Below are positions 24,752 through 33,618 of a DNA stretch of 64,000 nucleotides, one piece after another. The translations under genes and the position numbers were made by a program. A model generated the notes under the pieces. The model was not told where the DNA came from and did no database searches. It was given only the letters and a program-made list of their open reading frames with translations. How positions within the stretch are numbered: position 1 is the stretch's first letter; every line of letters begins with the position of its first letter. Source of the stretch: a bacterium (GTDB lineage: Bacteria > Cyanobacteriota > Sericytochromatia > S15B-MN24 > UBA4093); assembly GCA_017744355.1 (NCBI GenBank), contig JAGIBK010000006.1, forward strand, positions 124,001-188,000, in the 5' to 3' direction.

Positions 24752-25930
24752 ATGGTTGCACGCGAGCCGTTGAAACTCGTCTTCTGCAGCCCTGTGGACT
24801 GGTGGGAAACACGCCAACGTTTTCACCACATCGCCCACGGGCTGTCCGAGTCTTACGCGGTCTCGGTGTTTTTCCCGCGCTCCCATAAGCGCATCCTGAA
24901 GGAGAAGTCCCCTTTCCATCTCTTCCTCCCCTACTCGAAGGAGCAAGAGCGGGAAGTTGCGCTGTTCGGGATTCCGCAGATCCCCTTCTACCGCGCCCAC
25001 CACTCCTTCGTTCCTATCAACTGGAAGTTCTCCAATCTTCTCACCCGCTCGGCCCTGGGGCGCAAGGCGGCGCAAACCGATGTCCTCTGGTTGACGCACC
25101 CCTCTCAAGAAGGCCTCCGTCGGAGCATCCCGCACCGCCTCTGCGTCTATGAGTGCGTGGACGACTACAGCCAGTTCTGGCCACACGAAGACACCCGCAG
25201 GGCGGTCGAAGAAGCGGAAGCCCGGCTTGCTTCGGCGGCCGACCTGGTCGTCGCGACAAGCCAAGCGCTCGTCGATCGCATGCGCGCGTTCAACGCGCGC
25301 TGCATCCTGGTCGGGAACGGGGTCGAGCTGGAGCATTTCCGCAAAGTCCGCACCGAAGCCTTCGCGCTGCCTGCCGAACTCGCGCAGCGCCCGGGAGCTT
25401 GGGTCGGCTTCTTCGGCGCCATCGGGGATTGGGTCGATCTGGAGCTCGTCGCGCAGGCTGCTGCCGCCCATCCTGACGTCAACTTCTTGATGATCGGGCC
25501 CGTCTTCACCGATACAAGCGCCCTCGCGAATTCGCCCAATGTCCTCCTGACCGGTCTGAAATCCTACGAGGACCTGCTGCCCTACCTGGCGCACATTCCT
25601 GTCTGGACCTTGCCGTTCGTGCAGAACCGCCTCACAGAAGCGGTAGATCCGGTTAAGATATACGAATACCTGGCAGCAGGGCGCCGCGTCGTCAGTACCT
25701 ACCTGCCTTCCCTGGCTCCTTTCTCGGATGCGCTGAATCTCGCTGCTTCCCGGCACGAGTTTCTCGCGGAACTGAAGAAGGCCTTGGAAGATCCGGGGGA
25801 CTTCTCTCGACCGGCGGATCTCGACGTTCGCCTGGAACAGCGCTCTTGGGGCCACCTGAGTCGCACGATCCTGTCGAACCTCGCTCAATCCCACGCCGCC
25901 ATGACGCAACCTATCCAGGAGTCGAAATGA
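24752..25930 (+). CDS. Glycosyltransferase, GT4-like
   Basis: A 392-residue cytosolic GT-B enzyme. The N-terminal half starts with KLVFCSPVDWWETRQRFHHI; the C-terminal nucleotide-sugar half has VGFFGAIGDWVDLELV, TGLKSYEDLLPYL and the DPVKIYEYLAAGRRVVST block that holds the donor-binding Glu. It shares the GxxGA(I/M)xxWxDxEL and VKxxEYxAxG(R/K) patterns with the next two genes, so all three arose from one ancestor. A GTG at 24749 adjoins ATG 24752. It overlaps the following gene by ATGA. Sugar and linkage unknown. Confidence 0.85.
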   Translation: MVAREPLKLVFCSPVDWWETRQRFHHIAHGLSESYAVSVFFPRSHKRILKEKSPFHLFLPYSKEQEREVALFGIPQIPFYRAHHSFVPINWKFSNLLTRSALGRKAAQTDVLWLTHPSQEGLRRSIPHRLCVYECVDDYSQFWPHEDTRRAVEEAEARLASAADLVVATSQALVDRMRAFNARCILVGNGVELEHFRKVRTEAFALPAELAQRPGAWVGFFGAIGDWVDLELVAQAAAAHPDVNFLMIGPVFTDTSALANSPNVLLTGLKSYEDLLPYLAHIPVWTLPFVQNRLTEAVDPVKIYEYLAAGRRVVSTYLPSLAPFSDALNLAASRHEFLAELKKALEDPGDFSRPADLDVRLEQRSWGHLSRTILSNLAQSHAAMTQPIQESK

Positions 25931-27846
25931 AGGTATTAGTCGTTTTCTCAGGGCCTGACACCGCCGCATTCGCCGGCGCGACACTGACAGAGCTTCTTGC
26001 AGAACGCCACGACGTCTTTTGTGCCGCGCCGCTGGACGCGCTCGCCGGGACACCCGACGGCGTCGCCCAGCTCCCGCTGAGCGACCTTCAGAACACGACC
26101 CTGATGAACCAGGTGAGCGAGATCGAGACCTTGATCGCGAAGCATGCGATCGCGCGCGTCTTCTTTCCCGCCGACGTAGTAGGCTATGGCGCCTTTATTG
26201 CCGCTCGTCGCATGGGTTGCAGCTACGGGCTGATCCGAACTCCGGGCGAAGCCTCCCTCAAGGACGACGAAGCCCAGCTTTGGGCGGGCGTGATCGTCCC
26301 CGGCGCCAGCGAAGTGCGCGGCGCGCTCATGTCCGGCGTGAACGAGCTCGCCCAGCGCGAGATCCCTGGCCCCTTCTCGGCGCACATGCTCCAGACCATC
26401 CGCCTGTTGACCGGCGAGGCCCAATCCGGCTCGTCCCCCAGGGACCTTCAGACGGAGCTGGCGGAGCTTCGCGCGGAGCTGGAGAAGAAAGACGCCCAGT
26501 ACAATTACCAGACCATGGAGCTGGACCTGCTCAAATCGAGCATCTTCTGGCTCATGTTCACCCGCTGGCGGCGCCTCCGCAATCGCTTGATGCCGCCCGA
26601 GTCGCGGCGCGATCGCTTGTGGATTCTGGGCACCAAGGTGATCAAGCTGTGGGCCTCCTACGGGCTCGTCTCCGGTGTTCGCGCCCTCGGCGCCAAGGCC
26701 GCAAAAGCCGTCTACCGCCGCACGCTCCTGCCCCTCCGGTTCAAGCAGGAGCTGCAGCAAATTCTGACCACCACCCCTCACAAGGGCGTCGTCATCTATC
26801 CCCCGACGGTGGACTGGGGGTGGATGTTCCAGCGGCCGCATCACCTCATGAGCCAGTTCGCGAAGCAAGGCTACCTGTGCTTCTTCGTCTCGCCCATGTC
26901 GCGGGGGGATTCGTTCGAGGGCTTCAAGAAGGTCCAGGACAACCTTTACCTCTGCTCGGACATCAGCCTCCTCTACGAAATCGAGCGCCCGCTCTACTTG
27001 ATTAGCTGGACGGCGCAGACCCACCACATCGATCGCATGAAGAATCCGCAGGTGATCTACGATTACCTGGATGCCCTGGAGGTTTCGACCGACGGCGAGG
27101 TGTCCACCGAGAAGATTCGGGCGCACCACAGCTTGCTGCAGCGGGCGGATGTGGTCGTGGCCACCGCCCGGAAACTGCTCGAAGAGACCAAGCCCCTTCG
27201 CCCGGACGTCACCCTGGTGCCCAACGGCGTTCAGCCGGCGGACTTCAGCGTGGAGCCCTCGGCTCCTATCCCCGAGGACATGCGGGAAATCCGCACGAGC
27301 GGGCGTCCCATCATCGGCTACTACGGCGCTATGGCCAAGTGGTTCGACTACGAGCTCCTCGAGTTCGCGGCCCAGGCGATGCCCGAGGCCCAGTTCGTCC
27401 TGCTCGGCCCCGATTACGACGGGACGATCAGCGAGCTGGCCGATCGCCCGAACATCCACTACCTGGGCCTCAAGCAGTACCACGAGCTGAAGCACTACCT
27501 CCACCACTTCGACGTGGCCATCATTCCCTTCCGGATCAACGCGATCACCAAGGCCACCTCGCCCGTGAAGTTGTTCGAGTACATGGCAGGCGGAAAGCCC
27601 ATCGTCACGACCGCTCTCAACGAGGCCTACTACTACAAGAGCGTCTTCATCGGTGAAACCCCCGATGCGTTCGTCGCCAAACTGCGTGAAGCGCTCATCA
27701 AGGGCAAGGACCCGCGCTACCTGGAACTGCTGGCGAAAGAGATGCAAGAAAACACCTGGGAAAAGCGAGCCCTCAGCATCCTGGCGGCGCTAGCCCCCCA
27801 GCCGGAGAGCCCCGCGCCGGTCGAGCGCATTGAGGTGAGCCCGTGA
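25927..27846 (+). CDS. Glycosyltransferase with unusual N-terminal domain
   Basis: A 639-residue protein. Residues 1-160 form a Rossmann-like domain (MKVLVVFSGPDTAAFAGATL) unrelated to the rest; it may be a second, degenerate sugar-binding unit. A coiled coil (about 175-205, ELAELRAELEKKDAQY) and a basic helix link it to a GT-B domain from about 280 with FQRPHHLMSQFA, GYYGAMAKWFDYELLEFAAQ, LLGPDYDGTI and SPVKLFEYMAGGKPIVT. ATG 25927 overlaps the previous stop (ATGA). Role: one step of export-coupled glycan assembly; sugar unknown. Confidence 0.8.
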   Translation: MKVLVVFSGPDTAAFAGATLTELLAERHDVFCAAPLDALAGTPDGVAQLPLSDLQNTTLMNQVSEIETLIAKHAIARVFFPADVVGYGAFIAARRMGCSYGLIRTPGEASLKDDEAQLWAGVIVPGASEVRGALMSGVNELAQREIPGPFSAHMLQTIRLLTGEAQSGSSPRDLQTELAELRAELEKKDAQYNYQTMELDLLKSSIFWLMFTRWRRLRNRLMPPESRRDRLWILGTKVIKLWASYGLVSGVRALGAKAAKAVYRRTLLPLRFKQELQQILTTTPHKGVVIYPPTVDWGWMFQRPHHLMSQFAKQGYLCFFVSPMSRGDSFEGFKKVQDNLYLCSDISLLYEIERPLYLISWTAQTHHIDRMKNPQVIYDYLDALEVSTDGEVSTEKIRAHHSLLQRADVVVATARKLLEETKPLRPDVTLVPNGVQPADFSVEPSAPIPEDMREIRTSGRPIIGYYGAMAKWFDYELLEFAAQAMPEAQFVLLGPDYDGTISELADRPNIHYLGLKQYHELKHYLHHFDVAIIPFRINAITKATSPVKLFEYMAGGKPIVTTALNEAYYYKSVFIGETPDAFVAKLREALIKGKDPRYLELLAKEMQENTWEKRALSILAALAPQPESPAPVERIEVSP

Positions 27847-30134
27847 GCCGCAAGCATTCCCTGATCGATCGTTACCGGGCCCTCAAGGTCCAAGTCGCCA
27901 AGGTCCTCCGCACCGAAGGCCCCCAAGGCCTCGCCGTCAAAGTCTTGAGACGCACCCGCAAGGAGCTTTCGCGCCTCTCTCCCGTCCGTCGGGCCCAGCA
28001 GCGCCACCTGCAGCGCATCCTCGCAGCCGCTCAGGGTCGCCGGACGGTGGTCATGTTCCCCACCGTCGACTGGGGCTGGATGGTGCAACGTCCCCATCAG
28101 TTGGCCCGGCACTTCGCACGCCGGGGCGATCTGTGCTTCTTCGTGACGCCGCAGACCCGCGTGGACCGCGTCAACGGCTTCAAGGAGATCGAGCCCAACC
28201 TCTACCTCTGTTCGGACTTGAGCCTCCTGTACGGTCTCGAGCGCCCGATGCTACTCCAGAGCAACACGCACTTCAGCGACCATCTCGACCGCTTCCAGGC
28301 GCCCGTCATCGTCTATGACTACCTCGACGCCCTCGAGGTGACCGCCGGCGGCGACGTCACGGAAGACAAGGTGCTCGCCCACCGAGAGATGTTGCAGCGC
28401 GCGCACCTGGTGCTCACGACGGCTCGGCGCCTGTTTGATGAAGTGCGGGAAGTTCGCTCGGACGCCGTCCTGGTCCCGAACGGCGTCGACCCGGCGCACT
28501 TCGCGCCTCGCGAGGCATCGCCCGTCCCCCAGGACCTGCGCCGGATTCTCGCCAAGCAGGGGCCCGTCTTCGGTTACTACGGCGCGATGGCCGAATGGTT
28601 CGACTATGAGCTGATCCGCTTTGCCGCCGAGGCCATGCCCGAGGCGCAGTTCGTGTTGATCGGTCCCGACTACGACGGCTCGATCAGCCGGCTGACCACC
28701 CGGGACAATGTCCACTACCTCGGCCTGAAGTCCTACGAGGAGCTGCCTGCCTACCTGCAGCGGTTCGACGTGGCGATGATCCCTTTCAAGATCAACGCCA
28801 TCACCCGCGCCACCTCGCCGGTCAAGCTGTTCGAGTATATGGCCGGCCGTAAGCCCATCGTGACGACGGCCATGGACGAAGCTTTCCACTACCAGAGCGT
28901 CCTGATCGGCGAAACGCCCAAAGCGTTCGTGGCAAAGCTCGAAGAGGCCCTGAACAAGCGGCAAGACCCCGCGTACTTGAGCCTGCTGGACGCGGAGGGG
29001 CGCGCCAACACCTGGACCAGCCGGGTCGAAAGCGTGATGCAGGCCCTGGACCGGCGCGAAACCGACGCCAGGGACACCTACGTGATTCTGGCCGGCGTGC
29101 CCATCGACGACAGCGGCGGCGGTCAGCGCCCCACCCAGATCGCGCTGGAGCTCCTGACCCGGGGCGAGCGCGTCATCTTCGTCAGCATGCTGCCCAAGTA
29201 CGAGGATACCGAGCTCAACCAGAAGATCGTGCACCCTTGGCTCGAAACTTGCGATTTCGAGCATTTCGACTTGACGCGCTACTTCCCGCAGGGCCTCGGC
29301 GATCGTAAGCTGGTCGCCATTCTCGAGATGCCTCACCCCGACTTTCTGCCGACCCTCGAGCAGGTTCAGGGGATGGGCGGGCGGGTCGTCTACGACTTGA
29401 TCGACGATTGGCGCACCATGCTCGGCGGATCCTGGTACCTGCGCGAGGCCGAAGAGCGCATCATCCGAGATGCAGACGCCTTGATCGCCTCGGCAGGCGA
29501 CCTGCGAGACTACCTGGCACAGACGAGCAATCGAAGCGTCGCCTTGGTCCAGAACGCCGTCAACCTCAACCTGTTCTCACGACAGGCGACGCACGCGCGG
29601 CCATCGGACCTGCCCGCGGCGCCGAAGACTCTCCTCTACATCGGCGCCCTCTGGGGCGAATGGTTCGATTGGGAGGCCATGCGCCTGGTCGCCGAGGCCT
29701 ATCCCCATACGAGCGTGGTGCTCATCGGGGATCATCAGGGCCGGTGCCCCTATCCGCTGCCGCCGAACATGTCGCTCCTGGGCTTGAAGCGCCAGCAGGA
29801 CCTGCCTGCCTACCTGGCCCATGCGGATGTCACCCTCATCCCCTTCAAGCTGTCGCCGCTGACCCAGGCCGTCAGTCCGTTGAAGGTGTTCGAATACCTG
29901 GCCATGGGCAAGCCCGTCGTCTCGACGAATATGCGCGAACTGCATGGCCTGCCTCACGTCCACCTGGCCGACTCGCATGAAGCCTTCGTCGAAGCGGTCC
30001 AGGCAGCCCTGGACGCGCCGGTGGACCTCGCGGCGATCGATCGATTCATCGCCCTGAATTCCTGGCGGCAGCGTATCGACACGATTCAAGAGGCGCTCGG
30101 CATGCCGACGACACCGGCGGCGCTCGGACGCTAA
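27843..30134 (+). CDS. Tandem double-domain glycosyltransferase
   Basis: A 763-residue protein with two GT-B units. The first (about 60-410) is a close paralogue of the previous protein's GT domain (GYYGAMAEWFDYELIRFAAE, LIGPDYDGSI, SPVKLFEYMAGRKPIVT). The second (about 420-760) is more distant (YIGALWGEWFDWEAMRLVAE, SPLKVFEYLAMGKPVVST). Two catalytic units in one chain may add two sugars in turn, as in bifunctional O-antigen polymerising transferases. It begins with GTG in the previous stop (GTGA), so coupling is tight. Confidence 0.85.
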   Translation: MSRKHSLIDRYRALKVQVAKVLRTEGPQGLAVKVLRRTRKELSRLSPVRRAQQRHLQRILAAAQGRRTVVMFPTVDWGWMVQRPHQLARHFARRGDLCFFVTPQTRVDRVNGFKEIEPNLYLCSDLSLLYGLERPMLLQSNTHFSDHLDRFQAPVIVYDYLDALEVTAGGDVTEDKVLAHREMLQRAHLVLTTARRLFDEVREVRSDAVLVPNGVDPAHFAPREASPVPQDLRRILAKQGPVFGYYGAMAEWFDYELIRFAAEAMPEAQFVLIGPDYDGSISRLTTRDNVHYLGLKSYEELPAYLQRFDVAMIPFKINAITRATSPVKLFEYMAGRKPIVTTAMDEAFHYQSVLIGETPKAFVAKLEEALNKRQDPAYLSLLDAEGRANTWTSRVESVMQALDRRETDARDTYVILAGVPIDDSGGGQRPTQIALELLTRGERVIFVSMLPKYEDTELNQKIVHPWLETCDFEHFDLTRYFPQGLGDRKLVAILEMPHPDFLPTLEQVQGMGGRVVYDLIDDWRTMLGGSWYLREAEERIIRDADALIASAGDLRDYLAQTSNRSVALVQNAVNLNLFSRQATHARPSDLPAAPKTLLYIGALWGEWFDWEAMRLVAEAYPHTSVVLIGDHQGRCPYPLPPNMSLLGLKRQQDLPAYLAHADVTLIPFKLSPLTQAVSPLKVFEYLAMGKPVVSTNMRELHGLPHVHLADSHEAFVEAVQAALDAPVDLAAIDRFIALNSWRQRIDTIQEALGMPTTPAALGR

Positions 30135-31042
30135 TGCCGTCTCAGCCGTCGCTCTGGATCATCATCCTCAACTGGCGGGGCGCCGCGGATACGATCCGCT
30201 GCCTCACCAGCGCTTTCGCCCAGGACTATCCGCACCTGAGCGTGCTGGTGGTCGACAACGGCTCCGGCGACGATTCCGCGGCCCTGATCCGGGCGGCTCA
30301 CCCGGACGTCTCCCTCCTCGAACTCCCGACCAATCTCGGCTTCGCCGGCGGGATGAACCGGGGGTGTGAGTATGCCATGGAACGTGGTGCGGATCTGCTG
30401 CTGCTGCTCAACAACGACGCGACGCTCGCGCAAGACGCGGTGTCTTGCCTGGTTGAGGCGATGATCGAGCGGCCGGACGCCGGGATGGTGACCCCCTGCA
30501 TCTACCATCAGGATGAGCCGCAAAAACCCTGGTACGCGGGTGGGCGCTTGTCACGCTGGACCGGCACCGCCAAGCACGAGACGACTCCGACCGATCAGGC
30601 GGTGCGCCCGGTCAGCTTCGCCACCGGGTGCTGCCTGCTCCTTCAATCCGCGCTCTACCACCGTATCGGGGGGCTCAACGAGCGATATTTCCTTTATTTC
30701 GAGGATGTCGAGTATTGCACGCGGGTCCTGGCCGCGGGCTACGCCATCTACTACGTCCCGACGGCCCACGCCTGGCATGCAGTCGGGGCCAGCACCAACA
30801 GCCAGCGTGAGAAGGCCCCCGCTCTCGACTATTACGACGTGAGAAACGGGCTGTTCTATATCTTCGAGCACCTGCGGGGGCTTGAGTGGCTGACGGCCTG
30901 CCTGTTCTTCTGGCTCGTTCGAATGCCGCGCAAGTTTGTTCGCAGCTTGCTCAAGTCAAAGCAGCCCGCCCAAAACCTGCTGGCGATCCTCTCCGGCATT
31001 CGAGATGGCTTCCGCGCCCACGGCGGGGCGCGCCCCTCGTAA
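30134..31042 (+). CDS. Glycosyltransferase family 2, rhamnosyltransferase-like
   Basis: A 302-residue GT-A enzyme. WIIILNWRGAADTIRCL opens the nucleotide fold, VVDNGSGDDS and NLGFAGGMNRG are standard, LLLLNNDAT supplies the DxD-like NND motif, and ERYFLYFEDVEYCTRVLAAG is the acceptor-side ED motif seen in rhamnosyl- and related transferases. A hydrophobic helix (LTACLFFWLV) near the C-terminus may hold it at the membrane. ATG shares its A with the previous TAA, ending the wzm-wzt operon of six genes. With rmlD nearby, rhamnose is a plausible donor. Confidence 0.85.
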   Translation: MPSQPSLWIIILNWRGAADTIRCLTSAFAQDYPHLSVLVVDNGSGDDSAALIRAAHPDVSLLELPTNLGFAGGMNRGCEYAMERGADLLLLLNNDATLAQDAVSCLVEAMIERPDAGMVTPCIYHQDEPQKPWYAGGRLSRWTGTAKHETTPTDQAVRPVSFATGCCLLLQSALYHRIGGLNERYFLYFEDVEYCTRVLAAGYAIYYVPTAHAWHAVGASTNSQREKAPALDYYDVRNGLFYIFEHLRGLEWLTACLFFWLVRMPRKFVRSLLKSKQPAQNLLAILSGIRDGFRAHGGARPS

Positions 31043-31061
31043 CCCCGAACCGGCTGACTTC

Positions 31062-33227
31062 TTAAAGCTTTTCGGCCACCAAGACCGTGATCCAGTTGCC
31101 CTTGAAGCCCGTGGACAGGCGATGGCGCGGCATTTGCGTCATGGCGTCACGGACGTAGCTCAACTGCTGCGGTCCCCCGACGAGGATGTAACGCGCATCG
31201 CTCTGCGTAAGCGCCCGTTCAAAAGCCTTCGCATCCCCCTGCTCGAGCGCAGCGCTCAGCGCATCTCGCCGACCTTCGACGTTCGTGGCCTTGGGGCCAC
31301 CTTCGTGCCAAAGCAACTCGTGCGAGACCCACCCGAGCCACGTCGGGCGGCCCGAAAAGACAGACAAACGATTGGCCTCGGACCAAGAAGGACCGTGCAG
31401 TTCCAGCAAATCACCCGGAGGTTGCTTGCTTAACCAAGCCAGGACCTGCTGTTCCTCAGGGCTACGCGTCTCCAGGAAGGCCTGGCCATCCACGCCACGC
31501 CACCGACTATAGGCCCCATTCCAGGCTCCTGCGGCGATAAGAGGAAAGGTCAGCGCCAACGCCACGAGCGTTCCAAAGGACGCCTTCCAGACCCTGCGAG
31601 GGGCCCGCGGCCTGTCTGCAAACCAGCGCAGCACCTCCTTGAGCGCCAAGACGGAGCCAAGCGACAGCAGGGTCCAGACCGGCATGTAGAGCTTAAAGAT
31701 GGTGTTCCCATGGTCGTGAATCGAGAAGAGGTCAGCGCCGACGGCGATCGCCAACGCCAGGGCGAGGCTCAGCAAGCCAAAGCGAATCTGCGGGCTTTTC
31801 TCGACCCACAAAAGACCCCCCAGGGTCACCAGCCCCAACGAGAGCAGCCCCAGCAATGGCGAGCGCAGGACGATGGCGATGAGGGCCGGGAGGAGCAGCA
31901 TGAGCCCCCCACTCGCCCACCCAGGCAGGCCAAACAGCGTCAGGCGAGCCTTGTTGGCGCGCACACGCAGGATCAGCCAGGTGCCGGCGAGGAAAACAAA
32001 GAGGCCGAAATGTTGCAGCCAACTTCCGAGCGTGATCCGCGAATCGAGGATCAGCTGGATCCCCTTGGCGCCATGGGGCGCCACGAAGTGCTGAAAGAAC
32101 GGGAAAAAAGCAGCCAAACCCGCCGCGCACGCCCCGAACACCAGCGCCCCCCGGAGACAAGCCCGTTTGATGGGGGCCGACGACCCAGCGGCACCGAGGC
32201 AAGCAGCGGTGAACAAGACGAAGGCGGCGATGGGCACTTCCCACGAGTTCATGGCGGCAAAGGAGCCCACCGTCAGGGCCATCAAGGCCCAGAAGATCCA
32301 GGTGACCCGTCCCACCAGCAAATTGAAGGCACCCGCCAGGTAGAGGAAGCTGAAGGGGATCGCGATGAGGTGAGGATGGAGATCGGCGAACAGGAACGTA
32401 AAACTCGGAAATTCGCTGATCGTGCTGCCCGGACTCGGGATGTTGTTGAACGTCAGCACACGCGTCGCGCCCATGCCGATGCGTTCCCAAGGGCCGGCCA
32501 ACACCTCGCGCGCATTCTCGATCAAGCGGACACCGCCCGCCAAGTTGCCCAAGAAAAACTGGAAGCCGAGGCCTGCGGCAATCCACTTGAGCTTCAGATC
32601 CCCTTCAGCGGGACGTAGCCAGGCCAGCAAAATGGCGGCCATGCCGCTGGTGCTCAGGGCGAACAACAGAGCGAGCGCCAGATTGAAGGCCAGTCCCAGG
32701 GGCGTGCCCAAAGCCTTGGCGATCATCGCCACGAGGAAGTAGCCGAAATAGTAGTAGTTGACGGTTTCGCCGGCCAGCCAGAGATCCCGAGGCGGTACCT
32801 GGGAGTCATGCAGCAGGGCGCTCAGGAACATGGCGTCCGAGAGCTTTTCACCCCAGAGGATGTCGGGGTTGAACCCCCGGATGAACAAGTAGCCGACAAA
32901 CGCCGCCAAGAACCAGCGCTCTTGCCGTAAGGCCAGGGCCTGACCAAGCTGCTCAAGCCCAATGCGATCGCGCCACAGCGTCCAGCCGGTCGCCGCCAAG
33001 GCCAGGGCAAGGGTGGTCACGAGAACGAGAGGCCGCTCGAACGGCACATGGCCAACAACAGCAGCAAGCCAGACAACCCACCCTACGAGGAGCAGACCGA
33101 TGGTCTTGGAAAGGCCCCAGGCCAGCGCAGGGTGGTTCGGGAAAGCTCGGCGACTAAGGGGCAACGCGATCCAACCCACGACGTAGCTGAACAACAGCCA
33201 CCCGAGCCCTGCTATAAGCCCTGGCAT
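31062..33227 (-). CDS. DUF2298 (YYY-type) multi-spanning membrane protein
   Basis: A 721-residue protein with many hydrophobic segments. Family signatures are GFNPDILWGEKLSDAMFL, GETVNYYYFGYFLVA (the YYY motif) and SEFPSFTFLFADLHPHLIAI, then a soluble C-terminal domain ending GFKGNWITVLVAEKL. DUF2298 proteins resemble GT-C glycosyltransferases (polyprenyl-phosphate-sugar dependent) and the Asp/His pairs above would be the active-site loop; activity is not proven. GTG 33230 adjoins ATG 33227; AAGGAG supports ATG. It is encoded opposite to its neighbours within the polysaccharide region, convergent with the GT2 gene. Confidence 0.8.
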   Translation of the reverse strand: MPGLIAGLGWLLFSYVVGWIALPLSRRAFPNHPALAWGLSKTIGLLLVGWVVWLAAVVGHVPFERPLVLVTTLALALAATGWTLWRDRIGLEQLGQALALRQERWFLAAFVGYLFIRGFNPDILWGEKLSDAMFLSALLHDSQVPPRDLWLAGETVNYYYFGYFLVAMIAKALGTPLGLAFNLALALLFALSTSGMAAILLAWLRPAEGDLKLKWIAAGLGFQFFLGNLAGGVRLIENAREVLAGPWERIGMGATRVLTFNNIPSPGSTISEFPSFTFLFADLHPHLIAIPFSFLYLAGAFNLLVGRVTWIFWALMALTVGSFAAMNSWEVPIAAFVLFTAACLGAAGSSAPIKRACLRGALVFGACAAGLAAFFPFFQHFVAPHGAKGIQLILDSRITLGSWLQHFGLFVFLAGTWLILRVRANKARLTLFGLPGWASGGLMLLLPALIAIVLRSPLLGLLSLGLVTLGGLLWVEKSPQIRFGLLSLALALAIAVGADLFSIHDHGNTIFKLYMPVWTLLSLGSVLALKEVLRWFADRPRAPRRVWKASFGTLVALALTFPLIAAGAWNGAYSRWRGVDGQAFLETRSPEEQQVLAWLSKQPPGDLLELHGPSWSEANRLSVFSGRPTWLGWVSHELLWHEGGPKATNVEGRRDALSAALEQGDAKAFERALTQSDARYILVGGPQQLSYVRDAMTQMPRHRLSTGFKGNWITVLVAEKL

Positions 33228-33354
33228 CACTACTCCTTCAGAGGTACTGCGACTGAAACAAAGACGAAACGGCTACTTGCCATCCGATGGTCGAATTTTA
33301 GCACACGATGACTTGAATAGCGCCTATCGAGCGTGCTCCAGCGTGAGCCTTTAC

Positions 33355-33382
33355 TTGACTTCACGCGTCTAGGCATTAAGAA
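33355..33382 (+). promoter_or_regulatory. Candidate promoter for the 33422-35487 genes
   Basis: -35 TTGACT (33355-33360), 16-bp spacer, -10 TAAGAA (33377-33382). Lies in the 194-bp divergent gap between the DUF2298 gene and the small ORF. Nothing else is seen in 33228-33421. Confidence 0.4.
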
Positions 33383-33421
33383 TGAAGCGACTGACCGCTT
33401 CCTCTTCACTGTCGAGACCTC

Positions 33422-33610
33422 ATGCTCAAGGATCACGAAAAGCCTCCCGCTGATCTCCCGCAAAACCGACGCTGGTCCAACCTCCTCTGGCAGGGGACAA
33501 TCGTCCTGTCGATGGCCCTTTCGCTTGCCTGCTACGGCATCGGCCACAAAGGCACCCCCAGCGCGCATTCGGTCAAGATAGCCATCAAGCGCCTCATCGG
33601 CGACAGGTAG
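33422..33610 (+). CDS. Small putative membrane protein (hypothetical)
   Basis: 62 residues with a basic/polar N-terminus (MLKDHEKPPADLPQNRRW), one hydrophobic segment (LLWQGTIVLSMALSLACYGI) and a basic tail. It resembles a single-pass anchor or a poor signal peptide. No family recognised and the RBS is weak. It lies 8 bp before the GT-C gene and in the same direction, with a promoter-like element ahead, so it could be real; equally it could be a chance frame in the leader. Confidence 0.35.
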   Translation: MLKDHEKPPADLPQNRRWSNLLWQGTIVLSMALSLACYGIGHKGTPSAHSVKIAIKRLIGDR

Positions 33611-33618
33611 ACCTCACG

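Noticed and set aside
23693..27747. Long minus-strand open frames (786 and 599 residues) opposite the wzt and glycosyltransferase genes
   Set aside because: Arginine/glutamate-rich shadow translation with no recognisable domains, opposite clear GT and ABC genes.
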